Positions 25,528-32,158 of a stretch of 49,143 bases of DNA are shown here, in pieces. The stretch comes from Planctomycetota bacterium (lineage in GTDB: Bacteria > Planctomycetota > UBA1135 > JACQFD01). A program made the position numbers and the translations under genes. How positions within the stretch are numbered: the stretch's first letter is position 1; every line of letters starts with the position of its first letter. The DNA is taken from positions 239,362 to 288,504 of the forward strand of contig JACQFD010000022.1 of the NCBI GenBank assembly GCA_016200225.1, read 5' to 3'. The notes under the pieces are model-generated. The model saw nothing but the letters and a program-made list of their open reading frames with translations, did no database searches and was not told where the DNA came from.

Positions 25528-26820
25528 TTAGAGCGTCCAGCCGGAACGATAATTCTGGCGGAGCATCCCGTTCGCCGCTTCGGAATTCTTAATTTTGAAC
25601 GATTCCGCGTCCCATTCGAGTCTGGTCCCCGTGCGGAACGCGACGGCGCCGAGCAGCACGGTCTCGGTCAGCGGGCCGGAATAATTAAAATTACAACTCG
25701 TCGTTCCGCGATTCTTGCAAGCCTCGATCCATTCGCGATGATGCCCGACGGAATCGGGAATCCAGGGCTTCGGCCGTTCGATCGCTTTCGCGCCGGGAAT
25801 CAATTCATGATTATCATAATTAGCGATTACATTTCCGCGTTCGCCGATAAACAAAACGCCGTTGATCCATTTTTCGAGATTCAGCGTCTTTAATATTTCC
25901 GGCCTGTGATGGCCGTCGTACCATGTGAAATTCACCGGCGGCAGATTTTCGCGTTCCGGAAATGTATAACTAATTTTCAACCGGTCGGGCGCCGTCTCGG
26001 GATCCGGCGCGGGGCCCTCGGCCTCGATTGTCTTCGGGTATTTTAATTGTAATGCCCAAAACGCCAGATCCATATAATGGCACGCCATGTCGCCGAGCGT
26101 GCCGTTGCCGAATGCCCACCAGCGACGCCAACCCGCGGGGTGGAACGACGGATCGTAAGATTGCTCCTCTGCGGGCCCGAGCCACAGATCGTAATGTAAA
26201 TGATTCGGCGGCGGCACGCGCTCCTTGGCTCTTTCGCCCTTCGACCAGTTCGTTCCATTTACAAAAACGTGGCACTCCTTGACGTCGCCGATCGCTTTTG
26301 ATTGTATCAATTCGACGACGCGGCGGAAATTGGCGTGGTCGTGGATTTGCGTTCCCATCTGCGTCACGGCGCCATATTTGCGCGCGAGTTCCGTAAGGGT
26401 GCGCACTTCATGTACATTGTGCGCGAGCGGTTTTTCACAATAAACGTCGAGACCGCGGCGCAGTCCCGCGGCGGCCGCGGGAGCGTGCGTGTGGTCGGGC
26501 GTGCTGACGACGATCGCGTCGAGCGATTGTAATAATACTAATTCGCGAAAATCTACAAATCGCTTCGCGTTCGGAAATTCCTTCGCCGCGCCCGCGAGAT
26601 TGTTTTCGTCGACGTCGCAGATCGCGACGATGTTTTCGCCGGCGACGCCGTGTAAATTATCATTTCCCCGGCCGCCGACGCCGATGACGCCAATATTAAG
26701 TTTATCGTTTAATGTTAAAATCCGCCGCCGGGGGTTGGTTTGGCACGCGGGAATCCAGGTTGCGGCAGCGGCCGCGGCGGCATATCCGAGGAATTCACGT
26801 CGGGACGCGCGATGAGTCAT
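25528..26820 (-). CDS. Tat-exported Gfo/Idh/MocA family oxidoreductase
   Basis: The N-terminus MTHRASRREFLGYAAAAAAA is a twin-arginine signal (RRxFLG), and ACQT right after could be a lipobox, so the enzyme works outside the cytoplasm. The Rossmann fold starts with LNIGVIGVGGRGNDN and continues with VVSTPDHTHAPAAAAGL and DVYCEKPLAHNVHE, where EKP carries the catalytic Lys of the family. GDMACHYMDLAFWAL gives the second conserved part. Family members oxidise or reduce sugar hydroxyls with a tightly held NAD(P). The start is ATG 26820; a GTG at 26826 is less likely. The neighbours (GH92, DUF1080) suggest it makes 3-keto sugars or glycosides. Confidence 0.92.
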   Translation of the reverse strand: MTHRASRREFLGYAAAAAAATWIPACQTNPRRRILTLNDKLNIGVIGVGGRGNDNLHGVAGENIVAICDVDENNLAGAAKEFPNAKRFVDFRELVLLQSLDAIVVSTPDHTHAPAAAAGLRRGLDVYCEKPLAHNVHEVRTLTELARKYGAVTQMGTQIHDHANFRRVVELIQSKAIGDVKECHVFVNGTNWSKGERAKERVPPPNHLHYDLWLGPAEEQSYDPSFHPAGWRRWWAFGNGTLGDMACHYMDLAFWALQLKYPKTIEAEGPAPDPETAPDRLKISYTFPERENLPPVNFTWYDGHHRPEILKTLNLEKWINGVLFIGERGNVIANYDNHELIPGAKAIERPKPWIPDSVGHHREWIEACKNRGTTSCNFNYSGPLTETVLLGAVAFRTGTRLEWDAESFKIKNSEAANGMLRQNYRSGWTL

Positions 26821-26881
26821 TCGCACAGTTTCGCGCGAACCCGAAAAAATGAAAGCGGTTTTTGACGCCGCCCGCCGATTG

Positions 26882-28273
26882 TTACTTTCGCTCGACGATC
26901 ACCGACTCGGCCGAACTACGGAAATCATCACAATAACGGTCGAATTCGGGCGCGGCGCCGAACATCTGTAATTCTACAATTCCTTTCGGCGTGCTCACGA
27001 ACAGCCGGAGGCCGCGGCACCGTCCGCCGGTTCCGTCCCATTCGTCCGAGAGCAGCAGCGCGCCGTTTTGGAGCCGCTCCTCCGATTTGACTTGGTAGTT
27101 GCGCGCGGCGGCCGCGATCGATTCGCGGACGCGCGAGAGGCCGTTGTTGCCGGGTTCGCTTTCATACAAATGCGATCGAACGCGCGCGCTGTCGCCGCCG
27201 ACATATTCGATATGCGCGTCGCCGGTCGGCGCTGTTTGTTTAAATCCGTTCGGCAATGAGAACGCGAATCCCGTCGATTCGTCGCGGATCAGTTGTTTCA
27301 ACGTGATCGCCGCTCTCGATGCCGGCGGAGTAGTCATAAGAATCTGAGCATAACGTTCGAGAACTTCGCCCTCGATTCCTTCGTTTCCATAGAGCGTGGA
27401 AATCCGCTTCACGAAATTACCCTCGCGATCGATAAGTAATATTTGCGGAAGTCGCGTGGCGTCGAGCGCGGTATACGTTCGCGCGTCGGGCGCCGCGATT
27501 TTAACAGATGGACAAAGACGCGAAGCCGATTCCGCCGCGTTTTCAAAATCGGCGAACGCCACGGCGACGATTCTTATCTTATCGCCGTGCTTTTTTTCCA
27601 ATTTTTCGATCGACGGCGCGATTCGGTCCATCAACGGACCCGGCATCCAAGTCACGAGGATGGTGGGTTTATCTTTGAATTCAACCGAACGGATGACGCC
27701 GCCCGCGTATGCTAACAATGAGAAAGCCGGCAATTTCGCAGGAACGACAGTTCCCCGCCCGGTCTGCGATCGCGTCTCCGCGAGCATGCTCTCAATTTTA
27801 GCGTGCGTCGCAACCGTGTTTGCGGGCGAAAGCGGGTCGAGCCCCAAGAACTCCATTTTGCCGCTTCTTGATATCAAGAACGCGCTCGGCGTTCCTTTAA
27901 TTTTAGAATAAAAAGTGTTATGAAATTCGCCGCCGTCGTTCAGCGCGATTGGATGTTCATAATTTTTTCTTGTAGCGTCCGCGAGCGCGCGCGCGAACGG
28001 ATCGTCGCCCCCGGCGAGCTCGTCATAAACAGTAATGATCTCGAATCTCGAATTTGTGTACTTCGCCCGGAGATCGTTGATCGCATGCGCTTCGGCCGCG
28101 CAACGCGCACAGGAAGTGCGGGCAATTTCAAGATAGACAACCTTGTCACCATGCGCTTCGGCGGTCACGACGGACGTGGCGCGCGCGGACGGAAGCAGGA
28201 ATTCGACGCGGTCGCCCTGGAAGGGGAGGATCCACAGAATGAACGGGGCTATGGTGAGCATGGTGGGTGCCAT
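26882..28273 (-). CDS. Exported protein with two thioredoxin-like domains, the second without redox cysteines
   Basis: A hydrophobic N-terminus (APFILWILPFQG) is a likely signal or anchor. Domain 1 (about 40-160) has EIARTSCARCAAEAHAIN with Cys55-x-x-Cys58 and the cis-Pro loop IKGTPSAFLISRSGKMEF. Domain 2 (about 175-305) shows the same TlpA layout, but the active site is TWMPGPLMDR where active proteins have W-C-x-x-C; it keeps a cis-Pro loop ATRLPQILLIDREGNFV. The remaining 150 residues (about 315-463) are of unknown fold, with one Cys pair far apart. It begins the minus-strand cluster, ending 61 bp before the Gfo/Idh start, and may be co-transcribed with it. It is probably a periplasmic thiol-disulfide protein with one live and one structural domain. 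Confidence 0.8.
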   Translation of the reverse strand: MAPTMLTIAPFILWILPFQGDRVEFLLPSARATSVVTAEAHGDKVVYLEIARTSCARCAAEAHAINDLRAKYTNSRFEIITVYDELAGGDDPFARALADATRKNYEHPIALNDGGEFHNTFYSKIKGTPSAFLISRSGKMEFLGLDPLSPANTVATHAKIESMLAETRSQTGRGTVVPAKLPAFSLLAYAGGVIRSVEFKDKPTILVTWMPGPLMDRIAPSIEKLEKKHGDKIRIVAVAFADFENAAESASRLCPSVKIAAPDARTYTALDATRLPQILLIDREGNFVKRISTLYGNEGIEGEVLERYAQILMTTPPASRAAITLKQLIRDESTGFAFSLPNGFKQTAPTGDAHIEYVGGDSARVRSHLYESEPGNNGLSRVRESIAAAARNYQVKSEERLQNGALLLSDEWDGTGGRCRGLRLFVSTPKGIVELQMFGAAPEFDRYCDDFRSSAESVIVERK

Positions 28274-28395
28274 GGCGCTATCGGCATTTTGCGATGTCTA
28301 TTTGAAGCGAATCGCGAATGGCGGCGGCACACGCCCCTATTGGGTGGGACGGGATCGTCGCGGAGCCATTGCCGCCGGGTTACTCTGCCTGGCTC

Positions 28396-30048
28396 ATGAT
28401 TGCGTTCAGCAACCTCACAAAACAGTTCGGCCGGCAGGTCCTTTTTCTCGATGCGTCCTTCCAACTAAACGCCGGCGAAAAAGTCGGCCTCGTCGGTCCT
28501 AACGGCGCCGGGAAGACTACAATTTTTCGGCTGATCACCGGCGATGAAACGGCCGACGACGGCGTCATTTCGGTGCCGAAGAAACTTAGTATTGGTTATT
28601 TTAAACAAGAAACGCACGACATGTCGGGGCGCACCGTCCTCGAGGAGACGATCGCGGGGAGCGGCCGTCTCGGCGATCTGCATCATGAGTTGACGGAACT
28701 CGAACACGCGATGACCGATCCCGATCGCGCCGACGAAATGGATACAATTCTCGAGCGATTCGGCGAGGTGCAGGGCGAATATCAACAATCGGGCGGTTAT
28801 GAAATCGAGGCGCGCGCCCGCGAAATATTGCATGGACTCGGATTCGAGGATTCGCGCGTCGATTCGGACGTCGCCGAACTTTCGGGCGGTTGGAAAATGC
28901 GCGTTTCGATGGCGAAAGTATTATTAGGAAAGCCCGATGTGTTATTATTGGACGAACCGACGAACCACCTCGACATCGAATCCATTTTGTGGCTCGAGGG
29001 GTTTATTAAGAATACGAAATCGGCGCTTTTGATGACGTGCCACGACCGCGACTTTATGAACCGCGTGGTCGATAAAATTGTTGAAATCGACGCCGGACAG
29101 CTTGTTACTTATTCGGGCGATTATGATTTTTACACGCGCGAACGCGAATTGCGCTCGGCGCAGCAGGAGGCGGCTTACGCGCGCCAGCAGGCGATGCTCG
29201 CGAAAGAACAGCGGTTTATTGATCGATTCGAAAAACACGCGGCGAAAGCGGCGCAAGTGCAAAGCCGGATCAAGAAGCTCGATAAGATAGAAAAGGTCGA
29301 ACCGCCGAAGCGGCGCGTCGTCGTTCCGTTCGAATTTAAGAAACCGCCGCGTTCGGGCGACGACGTCGCGAAAATCCTCGGAGTCACTAAGAAATTCGGC
29401 GAGCGCTCGATTTATAATAATTTCGATTTCGAAATTCACCGCGGCGAGCGCTGGTGCGTCATGGGCGTCAACGGCGCCGGAAAATCCACATTGTTAAAAA
29501 TGGTCGTTGGCGTCCTGAAGCCCGATGCGGGACAGATCAAGCTCGGCGCGAGCCTCAAGATGGGTTATTTCGCGCAGGACTCGCTGGAATTATTAAATCC
29601 CGAATTCACGGTTAATGAACAAATCGAGCACGATTTTCCGCTGGAAACGATCAGCGCGCGCCGGAGCCTCCTCGGCGCGTTTCAATTCTCGGGCGACGAT
29701 ATCGAAAAACCGATTCATATACTTTCGGGCGGCGAAAAATCGCGGCTGGTACTCGCGCGAATGTTATTCGATCCGCCGAATTTTCTCGTTCTCGACGAGC
29801 CGACGAACCACCTCGATTTACTAACGAAAGAAATGTTAGTAAAAACACTGTCGGATTTCGAAGGTTCGATGCTGTTCGTTTCGCACGATCGCACGTTTCT
29901 CCGCGGCATCGCGAATCGCGTCCTCGATTTGAGCGGCGATACGGCCAAGAACGCTACAGTTCCCGTCCGCGGCCCGGTGCCGTTCACGGATTCGTATAAA
30001 GCGTGGGTCGAATACACCGGCGAGGAAGCGCCCGGCGTGCACGCGTAG
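28396..30048 (+). CDS. ABC-F family ATP-binding protein (translation factor type)
   Basis: Two ABC ATPase domains lie in one chain of 550 residues with no membrane part, as in EttA/Uup/YheS-type ABC-F proteins that act on the ribosome. NBD1 has Walker A GLVGPNGAGKTT (about 33-44), signature AELSGGWKMRVSMAKVL and LLLDEPTNHLD. NBD2 has MGVNGAGKST, signature HILSGGEKSRLVLARML and LVLDEPTNHLD. Between them lies the charged linker (about 230-320; RFEKHAAKAAQVQSRIKKL), the P-site tRNA-interaction motif region. The ATG at 28396 is chosen because MIAFSNLTKQFG is the standard family start; the open frame extends upstream to 28318. The C-terminus lacks the Uup coiled coil. Confidence 0.92.
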   Translation: MIAFSNLTKQFGRQVLFLDASFQLNAGEKVGLVGPNGAGKTTIFRLITGDETADDGVISVPKKLSIGYFKQETHDMSGRTVLEETIAGSGRLGDLHHELTELEHAMTDPDRADEMDTILERFGEVQGEYQQSGGYEIEARAREILHGLGFEDSRVDSDVAELSGGWKMRVSMAKVLLGKPDVLLLDEPTNHLDIESILWLEGFIKNTKSALLMTCHDRDFMNRVVDKIVEIDAGQLVTYSGDYDFYTRERELRSAQQEAAYARQQAMLAKEQRFIDRFEKHAAKAAQVQSRIKKLDKIEKVEPPKRRVVVPFEFKKPPRSGDDVAKILGVTKKFGERSIYNNFDFEIHRGERWCVMGVNGAGKSTLLKMVVGVLKPDAGQIKLGASLKMGYFAQDSLELLNPEFTVNEQIEHDFPLETISARRSLLGAFQFSGDDIEKPIHILSGGEKSRLVLARMLFDPPNFLVLDEPTNHLDLLTKEMLVKTLSDFEGSMLFVSHDRTFLRGIANRVLDLSGDTAKNATVPVRGPVPFTDSYKAWVEYTGEEAPGVHA

Positions 30049-30069
30049 AAAATTAAATTTAACGAAAAT

Positions 30070-31407
30070 TCAGCGCCACGATCCGAACGCGTCGGGCAGA
30101 ACGACGCGCGGCGCGCGCCCCCGGTCGGCCGCGTCCAGATGCAATAAGAACAATCCGATCCCGGCGGCGCCCTGCGCGAAGCCGGTTTGCGCAAGTATCA
30201 AATCGGGCTTGATTCGGTGTTCCGCCTGCGGAAAGCGGAGCCCCCGCGCGTCGCGCAGGCCACGATGTAACAAATCGTCGGCGAGCACCCGCGCCTTCGA
30301 TTCTTCCGGGCCTCTCTTATCGCCGCCGGACGCATACATTAGAAATTCTCCGATTCCCGCCGAACCGCAACATTGGCTGACATTATTCCAAAAGCCCGTC
30401 GTCCTCGCCGCGGGGATTCCGCTGCGGAGAATCGTCCATGAACACTTCGACGCGATATTGCGCCACCGGTTGTCGCCCGTAATATCGTTTAATAAATAAA
30501 ACAACCGCGCCGTCCCGGCCGGTCCGTGGCAATATCCTAAATAATAACGATCCAATCCGTCGGGATCGGCGTGAAACAAGCGGAATCCGTCGTCCGAAAT
30601 ATCCGCCGCGGATTCGATATATTGCGCGCCTGCGAGCGCCGCGTCGAGGTATTCCTTACGATTCATATTTTGATATAATCGCGCGAGAAAAAATGCGACT
30701 CCCGCGGTGCCGTGGGAAAAATTCGGCATGTTTCTCTTGTAGCTCGGTTCGATGTCCCACCACGAACCGGTTTTCGCGCGGTGCGCGCGAGAGAGGAGGC
30801 TCTTCGCAGCCGTTTCGGCGGCGGGAAGCGTTTTTGTATCATTCAATCTCGCGTTCGCGTAAATAAGAAACAACCCGATTCCGGCCCTGCCCGCGATGAT
30901 ATCATTTACAATTCCCGCTTTGTCGTCGTCCAACGATTGAACAATAAGATCGACGGCGCGTTCCGCGGCCCTTTTGTAAGATTCATCGCCCGTCGCGGCG
31001 AAGACTTCCAAAAAAGCGACGCCTTCTCCCGCGACGCCCGTGTACAACCCCGCGCCCTCTCCCGACGCGCGGGCGGGCAGCGCCGCCGCCATCGCGTCGG
31101 CCGCGCGCCGAGCGATCGTTAGATATTCGCGTTCGCCGGTCGATTCGTATAATTCAACAAAAAACAACGCGATGCCCGCCGTTCCGCTATATAAACTATC
31201 GCCCGCCGTTTTCGGATCCTCAGGATCGGCCGCCCATCGTAATCCATTCGCGTCCTCCACGGCCGCCGAGCGAAGCCAGCGCCCGATATCCCGCGCCGCG
31301 GCGAGATACGGCCCGTCCTTTCGCGCGGGCGCGGCGCACGCCGCGGCGAATATTAAATTTAATAAAACAGGCAAAACTACAGATCGAATTCGATTTCCGC
31401 TTTGCAT
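30070..31407 (-). CDS. Exported LanC-like (lanthionine synthetase C-like) protein with CCG zinc motif
   Basis: The start ATG at 31407 gives a signal peptide (VVLPVLLNLIFAAACAAPAR); the Cys could make it a lipoprotein. The rest is an alpha/alpha barrel with repeated GxxG turns as in LanC: SLYSGTAGIALFFVELY, GLYTGVAGEGVAFLEVF, NFSHGTAGVAFFLARLY (His232), GYCHGPAGTARLFYLL (Cys293, His294) and SQCCGSAGIGEFLMY (Cys346, Cys347), then QGAAGIGLFLLHLD. LanC and LanM cyclases bind Zn through Cys, Cys and His. Here the third ligand position is Cys347, the CCG form known from ProcM-type LanM cyclases. No precursor peptide, LanB/LanM dehydratase or exporter gene is nearby, and export of a LanC protein is unusual, so lanthipeptide synthesis is doubtful. 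Some LanC-like relatives are glutathione-handling or sugar-related. Confidence 0.85.
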   Translation of the reverse strand: MQSGNRIRSVVLPVLLNLIFAAACAAPARKDGPYLAAARDIGRWLRSAAVEDANGLRWAADPEDPKTAGDSLYSGTAGIALFFVELYESTGEREYLTIARRAADAMAAALPARASGEGAGLYTGVAGEGVAFLEVFAATGDESYKRAAERAVDLIVQSLDDDKAGIVNDIIAGRAGIGLFLIYANARLNDTKTLPAAETAAKSLLSRAHRAKTGSWWDIEPSYKRNMPNFSHGTAGVAFFLARLYQNMNRKEYLDAALAGAQYIESAADISDDGFRLFHADPDGLDRYYLGYCHGPAGTARLFYLLNDITGDNRWRNIASKCSWTILRSGIPAARTTGFWNNVSQCCGSAGIGEFLMYASGGDKRGPEESKARVLADDLLHRGLRDARGLRFPQAEHRIKPDLILAQTGFAQGAAGIGLFLLHLDAADRGRAPRVVLPDAFGSWR

Positions 31408-31741
31408 CGGACCGTCGATTCTCCGTGACGATCGCGCGGCGTCCAGAGAGTGAACGCGGCGGATTTGGCCATTCACAACGACGGGCGCGACTCGCGATTG
31501 CTTCTTGCCGCCTCGATTTTCTGCTCACGGTTCGTCCGGCCCCATGAGTTTTCACTCGACACGCGCCGTGCGATCGCTTGCGCCATCGGGAGTTACGACG
31601 CGATCTTCCGAAACGCGAGGGCGTTCGCGAATTTTCGCGAATCGACGCCAAAACTCCGCCGAACATTTCGACCGCGTGGATCCATCCAACGGGCATCCCA
31701 GTGCGATTCCCTACGGTTCAGGGCTTCGCAATGCGGAGTAC

Positions 31742-31775
31742 CGCGGGCCGGCGCAAGCCGGCTCGCGATTTTTTG
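31742..31775 (+). terminator. Orphan intrinsic terminator (plus strand)
   Basis: An 11-bp stem (31742-31752 with 31757-31767, one G-T pair) closes a GCAA tetraloop and is followed by ATTTTTTG. No plus-strand gene ends just upstream, so it may end a small RNA or an unrecognised short transcript. Confidence 0.75.
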
Positions 31776-31794
31776 TAGCAACGCGTCCGCCAAA

Positions 31795-31821
31795 GCGATC
31801 GATTTGTTAACGATCGATCGC
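31795..31821. repeat. Hairpin-forming inverted repeat
   Basis: GCGATCGAT (31795-31803) is exactly complementary to ATCGATCGC (31813-31821) around a 9-nt loop. It lies 20 bp after the orphan terminator's T-run and 134 bp downstream of the 3' end of tRNA-Asp on the minus strand. No T-run follows on either strand. Confidence 0.6.
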
Positions 31822-31954
31822 CGCTGTTTACTATCAATAACTCGGCGCGGGCGATTCGAATCGCTCACAATTCGCAGGCGCGTCGCTTCCGGGACTATTT
31901 GAGACTTCCAAAGATTCGCCTTCGAGGAGTACGCCCATCCAGCCGCAAAAGTGT

Positions 31955-32031
31955 TGGCGAGCGCGGCGGGGATCGAACCCGTAACCTCCGGATCGACAGT
32001 CCGGTGCTCTAACCAATTGAGCTACGCGCCC
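31955..32031 (-). tRNA. tRNA-Asp(GTC), CCA encoded
   Basis: Read on the minus strand, the acceptor stem GGGCGCG pairs with CGCGCTC (one G-T pair). The D arm is GCTC-loop-GAGC, the anticodon arm is CCGGA-CTGTCGA-TCCGG with anticodon GTC, and the T arm contains GGGTTCGATCCCC. The discriminator G and a genomically encoded CCA end it. The first T-stem pair is an A-C mismatch. It reads away from the following uvrA gene. Confidence 0.96.
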
Positions 32032-32158
32032 GCACTTTTGGGCCGGAGAAGCTAACGGCCTAAGGGCGGACTGTCAAAAAGGACATTGGGTACCCGACCG
32101 TTTCCGGTGTCCTCCGCGCGCCTCGATGCATTCACCGGCTGCCGCGGGTGTCGTTTTC

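Larger units (their letters stand above)
31408..31954. other. Region without a recognised gene, containing an orphan terminator
   Basis: Several frames stay open across this stretch, but none looks like a protein: low similarity to any family, many Arg/Ser from GC-rich shadow reading. It holds a plus-strand intrinsic terminator at 31742-31775, a tandem of the palindrome TTCGCGAA (about 31628-31645) and a hairpin at 31795-31821. A small untranslated transcript on the plus strand between about 31420 and 31775 is possible. The LanC-like gene's promoter should also lie here on the minus strand. Confidence 0.45.

Noticed and set aside
30070..31407. A lanthipeptide biosynthesis cluster
   Set aside because: No precursor peptide, dehydratase, protease or exporter gene is present near the LanC-like gene.
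31450..31902. A 150-residue plus-strand protein
   Set aside because: It runs through a strong intrinsic terminator and a hairpin, is rich in Arg/Ser as expected of shadow frames, and shows no family features.
31834..32016. A 60-residue minus-strand protein
   Set aside because: Its first part is a translation of the tRNA-Asp gene.
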